Part shown: piece after piece, positions 17,254 through 25,949 of the stretch
Layout of the letters: the number at the start of each line of letters is the position of its first letter
Position numbering within the stretch: position 1 is the stretch's first letter
Assembly: GCF_000230975.2 (NCBI RefSeq)
Contig: NC_021172.1
Coordinates: forward strand, 2,666,001-2,730,000
Length of the DNA: 64,000 nt
Direction: 5' to 3'
Origin: Hyphomicrobium denitrificans 1NES1
Lineage (GTDB): Bacteria; Pseudomonadota; Alphaproteobacteria; Rhizobiales; Hyphomicrobiaceae
Made by a program: the position numbers and the translations under genes
The notes under the pieces: model-generated
Databases searched by the model: none
The model's input: only the letters and a program-made list of their open reading frames with translations
Told to the model about the DNA's origin: nothing

Positions 17254-18189
17254 GTGAAGATCGTCGCGGGCAACAGCAACCGGCCCCTTGCCGACGCGAT
17301 CTGCGCACACTTGAAGCTGCCGATGACCAAAGGTCAGGTGAAGCGCTTCGCAGACATGGAAATCTTCGTCGAGATTCAGGAGAACGTCCGTGGTCAGGAC
17401 GTGTTCGTGATTCAATCGACGTCATTTCCCGCCAACGATAACATGATGGAGCTGTTGATCCTGATCGACGCGCTGAAGCGCTCGTCGGCGCGGCGCATCA
17501 CAGCCGTCATTCCCTATTTCGGGTACGCGCGACAGGATCGGAAACCGGGCCCCCGGACACCGATCTCGGCAAAACTGGTTGCGAATCTCATCGAGCGCGC
17601 GGGTGCCCAGCGCGTCCTGACGCTCGATCTCCATGCCGGGCAAATCCAGGGCTTCTTCGACATCCCGACCGATAATCTCTTCGCGGCGCCCGTCATGACA
17701 CGCGACATCGAGGAGAATTTCGGAAATACGGACGACATCGTCGTCGTCTCGCCGGACGTTGGCGGCGTCGTCAGGGCTCGGGCCCTCGCCAAGCGTATCG
17801 GTGCTCCCATCGCCATCTGCGACAAGCGTCGCGAACGTCCGGGCGAGAGCGAGGTGATGAACGTCATCGGCGATGTCGACGGCAACCGCTGCATCCTGAT
17901 CGACGACATCGTAGATTCCGGCGGAACGCTGGTGAATGCTGCCGAAGCCTTACTCAAAAACGGCGCAACGGAAGTTTCCGCCTACATTTCGCACGCGGTG
18001 CTTTCGGGCGGCGCCGTCAGCCGGATTCAGAATTCGCGGCTCAAGTCGCTCGTCATCACCGACTCGATCCTTCCGACAGAAGCCGTCAAAGCCGCCAAGA
18101 ACATCCGCGTCATTTCAATCGCGCCGCTGATTGGCGAAGCGATCCTGCGCACGAGCCGCGAAGAGAGCGTTTCCAGCCTCTTCTACTGA
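17254..18189 (+). CDS. prs: Ribose-phosphate pyrophosphokinase
   Basis: A 311-residue PRPP synthase. Key parts are [15 protein letters not shown] at the N-terminus, the [20 protein letters not shown] segment, the ATP loop [27 protein letters not shown], and the PRPP-binding motif [17 protein letters not shown] feeds purine, pyrimidine, His and Trp synthesis and is the substrate of Apt at 26 kb. I start at GTG 17254, which gives the standard N-terminus and length. An ATG at 17194 with a better-spaced GGAG would add 20 residues that look like leader rather than protein; I cannot exclude it. Confidence 0.95.
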   Translation: MKIVAGNSNRPLADAICAHLKLPMTKGQVKRFADMEIFVEIQENVRGQDVFVIQSTSFPANDNMMELLILIDALKRSSARRITAVIPYFGYARQDRKPGPRTPISAKLVANLIERAGAQRVLTLDLHAGQIQGFFDIPTDNLFAAPVMTRDIEENFGNTDDIVVVSPDVGGVVRARALAKRIGAPIAICDKRRERPGESEVMNVIGDVDGNRCILIDDIVDSGGTLVNAAEALLKNGATEVSAYISHAVLSGGAVSRIQNSRLKSLVITDSILPTEAVKAAKNIRVISIAPLIGEAILRTSREESVSSLFY

Positions 18190-18240
18190 AGCGGTGCGCG
18201 CCGCCGGTCGCGCTACGCGAGGGCTATTGCGAAACCCCTT

Positions 18241-18454
18241 CCGGCGCATCCCTTCGACCTCATTATGAGGCAACGAAGCGTATCGGGCTCGCCGAACGGC
18301 GCGGCTTCGACGGTCGCGCGGATGCTGAGCTTCGCTGCGCGCCACAATATCCTGCCTGCCGCAGACGGAGCACTTCCCGCTCGCGAAGATCAACGATACG
18401 ATTCGGTACTTGCTCGACGGCAAAGCGCGCTATCGGATTGTGCTCGATATGTAA
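18241..18454 (+). pseudogene. Frameshifted C-terminal remnant of a zinc alcohol dehydrogenase
   Basis: Two frames read as consecutive pieces of the C-terminal end of a medium-chain zinc alcohol dehydrogenase. The first gives HPFDLIMRQRSVSGSPNG and [12 protein letters not shown]; the second, shifted by one, gives [16 protein letters not shown] then [11 protein letters not shown] and a stop at 18452-18454. The break falls at CTGCCTGC (about 18351-18359), and removing one CTGC copy restores a continuous frame, which suggests a four-base duplication. The rest of the gene (about 280 residues) is absent; prs occupies the space upstream. The match is by motif recognition of the Ahr/YahK-type family, not by a search. 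Confidence 0.7.
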
Positions 18455-18490
18455 GGCTTGGCCGGACGAAGCAGGCTATTCGGGCCGTGT

Positions 18491-18916
18491 TCAGTCAATG
18501 CCGCCCGACGTGCACGCTGCGCAACGGCCTCGCAGCTCCATCGTCATCGAGCGGACCTTGAAGTCGTTTTTGCTTGCCCAGCCCTGGAGGCTTTTTACGG
18601 CCGCGGGGCTGTCGAACTCCTTCACCGTTCCGCAGGCATCGCAGATCGCGAATACGGCCTTGCCGTGATGGTGCGGATGCTCGCAAGCAACGAAGGCGTT
18701 AAGACTTTCGAGGCGATGCGCGAGGCCATCGTCGATCAAGCGTTGTAGTGCCCTGTAGACGGTCGGCGGGGCGCTTACCCCTTTGACGCGGACCTTTTCG
18801 ATCAGCTCATAGGCGCTCAGGGGACGGCCGACGTCACGCAGCGCTTCAACGATGATTTTGTCCTGATCGGCCGCGCTGCGGCGTTTGGAAGGCTTTCGAA
18901 CCATACTTTGAGGCAT
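18491..18916 (-). CDS. zur: Fur-family regulator, probably Zur
   Basis: A 141-residue Fur-superfamily repressor. The N-terminal winged helix includes SAYELIEKVRVKGVSAPPTVYRALQRLIDDGLAHRLES (positions about 34-70), the hinge leads to the metal-binding FVACEHPHHHGKAVF region, and two CxxC pairs (CDAC, CAAC) form the structural zinc site. The LESLNAFVACEH spacing and HPHHHG segment fit Zur better than Fur or PerR. It would repress zinc-uptake genes when zinc is plentiful; no zinc transporter is in this window. It is divergent from rplY. The start could be the ATG at 18916, 18904 or 18931. Confidence 0.85.
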   Translation of the reverse strand: MPQSMVRKPSKRRSAADQDKIIVEALRDVGRPLSAYELIEKVRVKGVSAPPTVYRALQRLIDDGLAHRLESLNAFVACEHPHHHGKAVFAICDACGTVKEFDSPAAVKSLQGWASKNDFKVRSMTMELRGRCAACTSGGID

Positions 18917-19186
18917 CTCCGGACCCCCCATTTGTGGGTCGAATCGTCCGCATTTCTACGGCGCTGGCCCTAATATGCTGATTTTCGGGGTAACTTTCCA
19001 GTCTGCTGGAAGTATAGGCCGCCCCAAGTCCTCGGCCAGCAAGCATTGCACGTCCAGCGAACCCCGGTTATACACCCGCCATCTCAAGAAGACATTCCTG
19101 AGACGCCGCACGGCACCCTTGGAGGCCGGTTCGCGGCTTTTGGCTCTTCCGATGGGCGGGGGAGCGTAACACTCGGAGACGATGCC

Positions 19187-19918
19187 ATGTCTGAGCTGAT
19201 CTCGCTCAAGGCTACGGCGCGCCCGCGTGCCGGCAAGGGGGCCGCACGCCAAGCTCGCCGCGATGGAAATGTGCCCGCCGTCATTTACGGCAATCACGAA
19301 ACCCCGGAAACGATCAACCTCGAATACAACGAGCTGTGGAAGCAAGTCCTCAGAGGTCACTTTACCTCGACCGCAATCGAGCTCGATGTCGAGGGCAAGA
19401 AGCACATCGTGCTTGCCCGCGACGTGCAGGTCGATCCCATCCGCGACACGCCGCTGCACGTCGATTTTCAGCGCGTCGGCAAGGACGGCATGATCCGGGT
19501 CTCGATCCCAGTTCACTTCGTTCACGAAGCTCTCTCTCCCGGCCTCAAGCGCGGCGGTGTTCTCAACATCGTGCGCCACGACGTCGAGGTCCTGGCACCC
19601 TACGATAAGCTGCCGCGTTTCTTCGAGGTCAGCCTCGAAGGTCTCGAAATCGGCCGCTCGATTCACATCTCGGCCGTACACCTTCCAGAGGGTGTCACAC
19701 CGGTGATCAAAAACCGCGACTTCACGATCGCGACGATTGCCGGCGCGCTGAAAGGTGAAGAAGAGACGACGACGGCGGCAGCGGCGACGGACGCTGCAGC
19801 AGCTGCGCCTGCAGACGCGAAAGGCGCTGCGCCTGCCGCTGCTGCCGGTGGCAAGGCCGCTGCTCCCGCAGCCAAGGCCGCAGTGCCTGCCGCTGCGAAG
19901 CCCGCCGCGAAGAAGTAA
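19187..19918 (+). CDS. rplY: 50S ribosomal protein L25/general stress protein Ctc
   Basis: A 243-residue long-form L25. The N-terminal 5S rRNA-binding domain starts ISLKATARPRAGKGAARQARRDG and contains VPAVIYGNHETPE; the second, TL5-type domain follows (VHFVHEALSPGLKRGGVLN, LPRFFEVSLEGLEIGRSIH). The last 50 residues are an Ala/Pro/Lys-rich low-complexity tail, usual for alphaproteobacteria. It is followed by pth, a widespread pairing, with a strong GC hairpin in between. The start is the ATG after GGAGACG. Confidence 0.96.
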   Translation: MSELISLKATARPRAGKGAARQARRDGNVPAVIYGNHETPETINLEYNELWKQVLRGHFTSTAIELDVEGKKHIVLARDVQVDPIRDTPLHVDFQRVGKDGMIRVSIPVHFVHEALSPGLKRGGVLNIVRHDVEVLAPYDKLPRFFEVSLEGLEIGRSIHISAVHLPEGVTPVIKNRDFTIATIAGALKGEEETTTAAAATDAAAAAPADAKGAAPAAAAGGKAAAPAAKAAVPAAAKPAAKK

Positions 19919-19932
19919 CGCACTCTAGTTGA

Positions 19933-19969
19933 GCCCGGCGACCTCCCCCGCGGGGGCTGGCCGCCGGGC
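19933..19969 (+). repeat. Strong nested GC hairpin between rplY and pth
   Basis: An outer stem of GCCCGGCG with CGCCGGGC encloses an inner stem CCCCC-GC-GGGGG. There is no T-tract after it, so it is not a classical Rho-independent terminator. It may attenuate transcription into pth or stabilise the 3' end of rplY mRNA; both are guesses. Confidence 0.5.
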
Positions 19970-20016
19970 CAACTTCCGGCCGGCTCGCCGGAGACGCGTC
20001 GGAAGGCGCATGAAAA

Positions 20017-20772
20017 ATGAAGCTCTTCGTCGGTCTCGGAAATCCCGGTGAGAAGCACAGCGCCAACCGCCACAACATCGGTTTCCTGGCGCTTGACCGC
20101 ATCGCGGAACGTCACGGCTTCGGACCCTGGCGAAAGAAATTCCAGGGCCTCGTTTCCGAAGGCACGATCGGCTCGAACCGTGTTCTGCTGCTGAAGCCCG
20201 AAACCTACATGAACGAAAGCGGCCGCTCGGTCGGCGAAGCGCAGCGCTTTCTCAAGATCCCCATATCCGACGTTTACGTCTTCCACGACGAACTCGATCT
20301 TGCTCCCGGCAAGGTCAAGGTGAAGGCCGGAGGCGGCAACGCCGGTCACAACGGCTTGCGCTCGATCTCCGCCCACCTCGACAACGACTACAAGCGCGTA
20401 CGTCTCGGCATTGGCCACCCGGGCTCGAAGGATGCCGTCGTCTATTATGTGCTCAACGATTTTGCGAAGTCGGAGCGCGGCTGGCTCTCCGATCTCCTCG
20501 ATGCGGTCTCAGATGCAGCACCTTTTCTTGCGAAAGGCGACGACGCGCGATTCCTGAGCGACATCGCGAAGACGCTCTACTCGGAACCACGTTCGGAGGC
20601 GGCCGCGCGCAAGAGCAAAGACGCCGCCGAGGATGATGCTCCGCGGCCAGCTAAAAAGCCGGCGTCTACGTCACACCCGTCCGGAGAACGAGCTTCCAAA
20701 CGCCAATCGGCGCTTGCCGAGAACTTGAAAAAATGGCTCGGTGCGCGAAAGTCCAGCGACGATGACGCGTGA
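20017..20772 (+). CDS. pth: Peptidyl-tRNA hydrolase
   Basis: A 251-residue Pth that recycles peptidyl-tRNA dropped from ribosomes. It starts [11 protein letters not shown], has the catalytic His19 in NRHNIGF, the Asn of ETYMNESG, the Asp of FHDELDL and [10 protein letters not shown], all conserved. The enzyme core ends near residue 190; a further 60 residues are a charged, low-complexity extension ([26 protein letters not shown]) seen in other Hyphomicrobiales. It lies downstream of rplY on the same strand. Confidence 0.96.
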   Translation: MKLFVGLGNPGEKHSANRHNIGFLALDRIAERHGFGPWRKKFQGLVSEGTIGSNRVLLLKPETYMNESGRSVGEAQRFLKIPISDVYVFHDELDLAPGKVKVKAGGGNAGHNGLRSISAHLDNDYKRVRLGIGHPGSKDAVVYYVLNDFAKSERGWLSDLLDAVSDAAPFLAKGDDARFLSDIAKTLYSEPRSEAAARKSKDAAEDDAPRPAKKPASTSHPSGERASKRQSALAENLKKWLGARKSSDDDA

Positions 20773-20814
20773 CGCGTTTCGCCGGGGGCGTAGTTCGAGC
20801 GTTGGGGTTTGCCG

Positions 20815-21549
20815 ATGACCGATTACCAAGCGGAGGCTCGTCCAGGCTGGCTGGCGTCTCTTTTCGGCGGCAGCTTCAATGTGGTGGTCGGCGCGCTCGC
20901 GATGCTGTTTACGCTTGGCGTCTTCGGCACCGCGGCGTGGGACGCGTATCTTTCAAACAGCAAAGACAAAAGCGGCGTAAAGCGGATCATCGCAAAGCGC
21001 TGGAACGAACGTACGCTCGTCTTTCCGATCGAAGGCGCCGACAAGGCGGGGCGGCGCGCCCTGTTCGATGTCGTCGTGCTGACAAAGGATTACGGGTGGG
21101 TGCGCGGCTCGACGACCGAACTTGAGAAATATGATCGCCGCCTCTCGCCAGCTGACATTCAGGCGGAAGTCCTGGCGCCGCAGCTTCGGCAAGGCTTGGG
21201 GTCGGCGCGTGGGCTGATCTCGGTTGGCCTCGCCAGCCAAGAAGGCGCCATCGAGCGCGAGGAGCAGCGCGGAGGGCTCAGGGCGGTTCGAATTGCGCAG
21301 TGGGTGCAGGAGGCGCTCGGCGACGACATCCCGATGTGGACGCTGAATCTCGGGCGCTACGTCGAGCCCTGCATCGAGTGCGAAGACGCCGACACGAGCT
21401 GGCAGCGGCCGTTCATTGTCATCGCGGTGCGTAAAGCGGACGACGGCACCCACATCTCGGAAGCGCTCGCCGACGCGATGTCGGACACCATCAACCTGCC
21501 CAGTCCGGACCGCTATTCGACGTTCGCGTTCTCGAAGTTTACGAAGTGA
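20815..21549 (+). CDS. Single-pass membrane protein, unknown function
   Basis: A 244-residue protein with one N-terminal membrane helix (about residues 18-42, FNVVVGALAMLFTLGVFGTAAW) and a large soluble domain. The soluble part contains VFPIEGADKAGRRALFDVVVLTKDYGWVRG and a C-terminal region with two cysteines close together (PCIEC). I do not recognise the family and do not assign a function. It starts 42 bases after pth and precedes ychF. The ATG at 20815 is preferred over an upstream TTG. Confidence 0.7.
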   Translation: MTDYQAEARPGWLASLFGGSFNVVVGALAMLFTLGVFGTAAWDAYLSNSKDKSGVKRIIAKRWNERTLVFPIEGADKAGRRALFDVVVLTKDYGWVRGSTTELEKYDRRLSPADIQAEVLAPQLRQGLGSARGLISVGLASQEGAIEREEQRGGLRAVRIAQWVQEALGDDIPMWTLNLGRYVEPCIECEDADTSWQRPFIVIAVRKADDGTHISEALADAMSDTINLPSPDRYSTFAFSKFTK

Positions 21550-21642
21550 GCCAAAGGGCCGCAGACGCGGCCGATTTCGCTTCACAACGCGGCGCGTCTC
21601 GCTTAACCCACGGCCATCAACAAAATCGGATTTCCCCGACCA

Positions 21643-22740
21643 ATGGGCTTCAAATGCGGTATCGTCGGCCTGCCGAATGTCGGCAAGTCGACCCTCTTCA
21701 ATGCGCTGACGCAGACGGCTGCTGCGGAGGCAGCCAACTATCCGTTCTGCACGATCGAGCCGAACGTCGGTGAGGTCGCGGTTCCAGATGCCCGCCTCGA
21801 AACGCTGACAAAGATCGCGGGCAGCAAAGAGATCATTCCGACGCGATTGACGTTCGTCGATATCGCAGGCCTCGTGCGCGGGGCATCGAAGGGCGAAGGG
21901 CTCGGCAACAAGTTTCTCTCCCACATCCGCGAAGTCGACGCGGTTGCATACGTGCTGCGCTGCTTCGTCGACGAGGACATCACGCACGTCGAAAACCGCA
22001 TTGATCCGCTGGCCGACGCCGATGTCGTCGAAACGGAGTTGATGCTCTCCGATCTCGAAAGTCTCGAAAAACGGATCTCGCAGATCGAGAAGAAGGCCAA
22101 GTCCGGCGACAAGGAAGCGAAGGCGCAATTCGCCATCATGGAGAAGCCGCTCAATCTTTTGCGCGAAGGAAAGCCCGCACGCCTCGCCGCGATGACGCCG
22201 GAAGAAATGCCGGCCTTCCGAGCGCTCCAGCTTTTGACGTCGAAGCCTGTCGTCTATGTCTGCAATGTCGAAGAAAGCGCTGCGGCCGAAGGCAACGCTT
22301 ATTCCAAGAAGGTCGAAGAACGTGCGAAGGCGGAAGGCGCCGCGGTGGTCGTCATTTCGGCCAAGATCGAGAGCGAATTCGCAGGTCTCGCACCGGATGA
22401 CCGCGATGCCTTTCTTGCCGAGATGGGCCTTGAGGAGCCGGGCCTCAATCGCCTGATCCGCGCCGGGTATTCCCTTCTCGATCTTGTGACCTATTTCACG
22501 GTCGGTCCAAAGGAGGCGCGAGCCTGGACCATTACGCGCGGAACGAAAGCTCCGCAGGCTGCGGGCGTCATTCATACGGATTTCGAAAAGGGCTTCATCC
22601 GCGCCGAAACCATTGCCTACAACGACTACGTGTCCGGCAACGGGGAAACCGGTGCCAAGGAGGCCGGGAAAATGCGGCTCGAAGGCAAGGACTACGTCGT
22701 TCAGGATGGCGACGTCATGCACTTCAGGTTCGCCAACTAG
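21643..22740 (+). CDS. ychF: Redox-regulated ATPase YchF
   Basis: A 365-residue Obg-family P-loop protein. It begins MGFKCGIVGLPNVGKSTLFNAL with the Walker A motif at residues 8-16, then switch regions FVDIAGLVRGASKGEGLGN, a coiled-coil insertion around residues 125-155, VCNVEE in place of the usual guanine-specificity NKxD, and the C-terminal TGS domain (FTVGPKEARAWTI). The altered specificity motif explains preference for ATP. YchF associates with ribosomes and is inhibited during oxidative stress in E. coli. Pairing with pth is common. Confidence 0.97.
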   Translation: MGFKCGIVGLPNVGKSTLFNALTQTAAAEAANYPFCTIEPNVGEVAVPDARLETLTKIAGSKEIIPTRLTFVDIAGLVRGASKGEGLGNKFLSHIREVDAVAYVLRCFVDEDITHVENRIDPLADADVVETELMLSDLESLEKRISQIEKKAKSGDKEAKAQFAIMEKPLNLLREGKPARLAAMTPEEMPAFRALQLLTSKPVVYVCNVEESAAAEGNAYSKKVEERAKAEGAAVVVISAKIESEFAGLAPDDRDAFLAEMGLEEPGLNRLIRAGYSLLDLVTYFTVGPKEARAWTITRGTKAPQAAGVIHTDFEKGFIRAETIAYNDYVSGNGETGAKEAGKMRLEGKDYVVQDGDVMHFRFAN

Positions 22741-22751
22741 GACGCCCGACG

Positions 22752-22994
22752 ATGACCGACACGCTGCCCGATCGCCTGTCCAACGACCCCAAAAGCCCGT
22801 TCTTCAATGAAGAACTGCTGAAGCGCGATATCGGCATCCGCTTCAATGACGTCGAGAAGACCAACGTCGAAGAATACTGCGTCAGCGAAGGCTGGATTCG
22901 TGTCGCCGCCGGCAACGCCAAGGATCGCGCCGGCCGGCCAATGACGTTGAAGCTTAAAGGCAAGGTCGAGCCGTACTTCAGATCGGCCGAATAA
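22752..22994 (+). CDS. DUF3297 family protein
   Basis: An 80-residue protein beginning MTDTLPDRLSNDPKSPFFN and containing IGIRFNDVEKTNVEEYCVSEGWIRV, the conserved core of DUF3297. Members occur widely in proteobacteria as short single-domain proteins without known function. It begins 11 bases after the ychF stop and is likely cotranscribed. Confidence 0.88.
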   Translation: MTDTLPDRLSNDPKSPFFNEELLKRDIGIRFNDVEKTNVEEYCVSEGWIRVAAGNAKDRAGRPMTLKLKGKVEPYFRSAE

Positions 22995-23009
22995 TCGGCG
23001 AGAGCAGAA

Positions 23010-23315
23010 CTATCGCACAGCGCGCCGCCTGCGTGTTGCGGCGGCTTTACGGGCTGAGGCGCTGCGCGCTGCTGCCGGGCGAGATGCCGCTGCCCTGCCG
23101 CCGATCCGACCGCCGCGCTTCGATGACACGTGCGTACCCTTCTTTCCTCGACCTGAACCGCTCTTTTTGCCGCCGCCGCTCTCCTTGTTGACGGTCGCCC
23201 AAGCCCGACGTTCAGCTTCGCTCTTCTTTACGCCGCGTTTTTCGTAGCCTTCCTCAATGTGCTCGGCTTTTCGCTTCTGCTTGTCGGAATAACTGGATTT
23301 ATCGCCTCGTGGCAT
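23010..23315 (-). CDS. Small basic protein, Arg/Lys/Ala-rich tail
   Basis: A 101-residue protein. The first 50 residues (MPRGDKSSYSDKQKRKAEHI, ERRAWATVNKESGGG) match a short conserved family common in Hyphomicrobiales that is often loosely annotated as plasmid stabilisation; I know of no solid evidence for that function. The C-terminal half is Gly/Ser/Arg/Ala-rich and strongly basic, suggesting nucleic acid binding. The ATG at 23315 follows a GGAGGCTCC-like ribosome-binding site (complement of ggagcctcc). It converges with DUF3297. Confidence 0.7.
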   Translation of the reverse strand: MPRGDKSSYSDKQKRKAEHIEEGYEKRGVKKSEAERRAWATVNKESGGGKKSGSGRGKKGTHVSSKRGGRIGGRAAASRPAAARSASARKAAATRRRRAVR

Positions 23316-23475
23316 CCGGAGCCTCCTGAATGATTTTGTTGTGCTGCCGAAGCAACGCGCGGAGAGATCATAAGTTTCGCGGCATCGAATGCGCTTGTGA
23401 CTGGCGCCCGGCTTCTCAGCCATCCAGGATGGGCAACCGCACAAGGTTCACATCAATAGAAGAGGCGCCGGAAAG

Positions 23476-24144
23476 TTAATCCGTGGCTGCGTTGCGTCCG
23501 TATGTTTTGAATTTGTCGAGCAGCATGGCCATTTCATCGTCATTCAGGACATTCGCGGGTCCGAGCGTCAGAACCTTGTAATATTGCTCGGCCAGCACTT
23601 CGACCTCCGCTGCAAGCTCGAGCGCTTGATCGAGCGTTGCACCAAGCGCGATCTGACCGTGGTTCGCCATCAGGCAAGCATCGCGCTCTTTCAAGCCGGT
23701 CGCGACGTGACGCGCCAGTTCCTCGGTGCCGAAGGTCGCATAGGGAACGCACGGGATATCTATTCCGCCCGCAACACCGACCATGTAATGAAAAGCCGGA
23801 ATAGCCCGGTGCGCGCAGGCAAGAACCGTTGCATGCATCGAATGGGTATGCACGACAGCGAAACGATCCGGCCGCGCTCTATAGGCTGCCAGATGAAAGT
23901 GCCATTCGGTCGAAGGCGTTTGTCGGCGGTCGTGTACGCTGCCATCGCTCGAAACAAATACGATATCCTCAACATCCGTCTCGTCGTAGCGCTTGCCGGA
24001 CGGAGTAATCAGCATGCCGTCCTCGAAGCGGCACGAGACGTTTCCGGAGCGTCCCGGCGAAAGGCCTGAACGGCTCATCGCGAGTGCTGTGTCGAGCACC
24101 GCTTTTCTGAGACTTTTTTCGCTGGGGCGTCTGGCTTTGCTCAT
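23476..24144 (-). CDS. Class II aldolase, FucA/Ald2-like; probable methylthioribulose-1-phosphate aldolase
   Basis: A 222-residue zinc aldolase close to L-fuculose-1-phosphate aldolase along its length: GNVSCRFEDGMLITPSG, the catalytic Glu in PSTEWHFH, zinc His residues in VVHTHSMH and ANHGQIA, AFHYMVGVAGG, YATFGTEELARHV, EVEVLAEQYY and the FucA-like end LDKFKTYG. It overlaps mtnA by four bases (ATGA). In Rhodospirillum rubrum and some E. coli, such an Ald2 next to mtnA splits 5-methylthioribulose-1-phosphate into DHAP and methylthioacetaldehyde (the DHAP shunt). MtnB dehydratase is a relative, but the FucA-like ends and absence of mtnC/mtnD nearby favour Ald2. The substrate is inferred. Confidence 0.82.
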   Translation of the reverse strand: MSKARRPSEKSLRKAVLDTALAMSRSGLSPGRSGNVSCRFEDGMLITPSGKRYDETDVEDIVFVSSDGSVHDRRQTPSTEWHFHLAAYRARPDRFAVVHTHSMHATVLACAHRAIPAFHYMVGVAGGIDIPCVPYATFGTEELARHVATGLKERDACLMANHGQIALGATLDQALELAAEVEVLAEQYYKVLTLGPANVLNDDEMAMLLDKFKTYGRNAATD

Positions 24145-25241
24145 GCGGCGGCGCTTTTCCTTTCGGGATAAAGCGACAACAGCCCATCGCGGGATGCCTC
24201 GCAAATGCCACGCTCGGTAATGAAACCCGTCACGAGCTTCGCGGGCGTGACATCGAACGCCGGATTGCGCACGGGCGTTCCGTCGGCCGATATCGCAACG
24301 GAGGCGACCGCGCCGTCGGGGAGACGGCCCTGTACGCGCAGAACTTCGTCGGCTCCGCGTTCCTCGATCGGTATGTCGGTGCCTCTTTCGATGCTCCAGT
24401 CGATCGTCGAATAGGGCAAAGCGACATAAAACGGCACGCCGTTATCATAGGCTGCAAGTGCTTTCAGATATGTGCCGATCTTGTTTGCGACGTCACCGCA
24501 AGCCGTAACGCGGTCGGTGCCGACGATGACCATATCGACGCAATCCCGCTGCATGAAATGCCCGCCGGCGTTGTCCGCGATCAGCGTATAGGGGACGCCG
24601 TGCTGCGCCAGCTCGAACGCGGTCAAAGCCGAGCCCTGGCAGCGCGGCCGCGTTTCATCGACCCAGACATGCACGAGAATTCCGGAATCGTGCGCCTGGT
24701 AGATCGGAGAGGTCGCGGTCCCCCAATCGACGCACGCGAGCCAGCCGGCATTGCAGTGGGTGAGGATGTTGACGGGTTCGCCGGATTTGTCCCTCGCGAG
24801 CTCCCGGATCAGGCGCAGTCCGTGGGCGCCGATGCTCCGGCACGTCTCGACATCGTCCTCCGCAATCTCGCCGGCGCGGGCATAAGCGGCCGCAGCGCGC
24901 GCCTTCGGAGCGAGTGGAGCAAGAGTGATCTCCAGATCGTTCAGGGCCCAGCGCAGATTGACCGCGGTCGGACGCTGCTCGGCAAGAAACCCTAGAGCTT
25001 GTTTGAGAGCGGCATCGGATGGATCAGAACGCATTGCAAGTGCCACACCGTAGGCTGCCGTGACGCCGATCAGCGGTGCGCCGCGCACCTGCATCGACTT
25101 GATTGCGTGCGCCGCATCTTCGATCGTCCTTAGCGTATGGCGGACGATGGTATGCGGCAGCATCGTCTGGTCGAGGATGCCGACCGACCACCCGTCGGGC
25201 TGCAGCCAGATGGTGCGCGATGCGACGCCGTCAATCTTCAT
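24141..25241 (-). CDS. mtnA: S-methyl-5-thioribose-1-phosphate isomerase
   Basis: A 366-residue isomerase converting 5-methylthioribose-1-phosphate (from MtnP) to methylthioribulose-1-phosphate. Landmarks: QVRGAPLIGVTAAYG, LTHCNAGWLAC with the catalytic Cys, WVDETRPRCQGSALTAFEL, the IVGTDRV segment with the catalytic Asp, and KIGTYLKALAAYDNGVPFYV. Start ATG 25241 matches the usual MKIDGV N-terminus; the frame is open upstream but that overlaps the hydrolase. It overlaps the alpha/beta hydrolase by 11 bases and the aldolase by four, so three genes form one tightly packed operon. Confidence 0.96.
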   Translation of the reverse strand: MKIDGVASRTIWLQPDGWSVGILDQTMLPHTIVRHTLRTIEDAAHAIKSMQVRGAPLIGVTAAYGVALAMRSDPSDAALKQALGFLAEQRPTAVNLRWALNDLEITLAPLAPKARAAAAYARAGEIAEDDVETCRSIGAHGLRLIRELARDKSGEPVNILTHCNAGWLACVDWGTATSPIYQAHDSGILVHVWVDETRPRCQGSALTAFELAQHGVPYTLIADNAGGHFMQRDCVDMVIVGTDRVTACGDVANKIGTYLKALAAYDNGVPFYVALPYSTIDWSIERGTDIPIEERGADEVLRVQGRLPDGAVASVAISADGTPVRNPAFDVTPAKLVTGFITERGICEASRDGLLSLYPERKSAAA

Positions 25242-25947
25242 ACTGCGCCTCCCACAACGTCTTCGATTTCGCAAACGCGCGGATTTCCTTCGCAGCCTCG
25301 TCCGCACATGTCTGCAGCAGCATGTGCGCGGCAGAGAAAGCGACGATCCGCGCTCCACCCTTGTTGCAGACGGCTTTCTGCATCGCTGTCATCGAAACAA
25401 GCCAATCCTTGCGTCCATGGAGCACCAGGATGGGGCAACTGAGCTTGGCGAAGTCATCTCTCACGTCGACCTCAGCGATAGCCCTAAGGCGCGCCGTGCG
25501 GACGGGGCGCGACAGGCTACGGACAATCTGATCGACCTTGTTTCTCAGTTCATCGTCCCCGTAGGAACCCATTAATATCGCATCCCTGATCTTCTTTGGT
25601 GTCGCGTCGGGTTCTGCGTGCGATGCCCAGCGAATAAGCCAACTGGGCCACGGGTTCTTCAAGAATGTTGCAGCAAGTACCAGGCCCTTGATCTGTGATC
25701 CAAGCTGGGCTGCAACGCGAACCGCAACCGGGCCGGAAAACGACTCGCCGAGAAGGAAAACCTCGCGCCGTCCGATCACGTTGCGCACGAGCTCGGCGTA
25801 TCCGGCATATCCCAGGCTCGGATCGTTCGGATAGCGCACGACTTTTACCGTGAATTCCTCGGCGAGACCGGCGGCCAAGCGATCGAACAAGTCTCCGGTG
25901 CCATCGAGGCCGGGCAGCAAGACGATTTCCCGTGCGGTGGCGGCCAT
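25231..25947 (-). CDS. Alpha/beta hydrolase in the mtnA operon
   Basis: A 238-residue alpha/beta hydrolase without a signal peptide. It has an oxyanion-hole segment LLPGLDGTGDLF, the nucleophile elbow GESFSG with Ser69, an acidic residue in LVLHGRKDWL and a His in AAHMLL. These form a complete catalytic triad. The natural substrate is unknown. Its stop overlaps the mtnA start and the zinc-ribbon gene ends two bases before its start, so it is a fixed part of the apt-mtnA-aldolase operon; a role in clearing a side product of methylthioadenosine breakdown is possible but unproven. Confidence 0.82.
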   Translation of the reverse strand: MAATAREIVLLPGLDGTGDLFDRLAAGLAEEFTVKVVRYPNDPSLGYAGYAELVRNVIGRREVFLLGESFSGPVAVRVAAQLGSQIKGLVLAATFLKNPWPSWLIRWASHAEPDATPKKIRDAILMGSYGDDELRNKVDQIVRSLSRPVRTARLRAIAEVDVRDDFAKLSCPILVLHGRKDWLVSMTAMQKAVCNKGGARIVAFSAAHMLLQTCADEAAKEIRAFAKSKTLWEAQYED

Positions 25948-25949
25948 CG

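Noticed and set aside
20953..22722. Long open frame on the minus strand opposite ychF and the upstream membrane protein gene
   Set aside because: It runs antisense to two clear genes, lacks a family pattern and is explained by GC-rich third-position codon bias; composition shows many Arg/Asp/Phe typical of antisense frames.
23476..24144. MtnB (methylthioribulose-1-phosphate dehydratase)
   Set aside because: Same superfamily, but N- and C-terminal parts follow FucA and no MtnC or MtnD gene is nearby; kept as an alternative, not the call.
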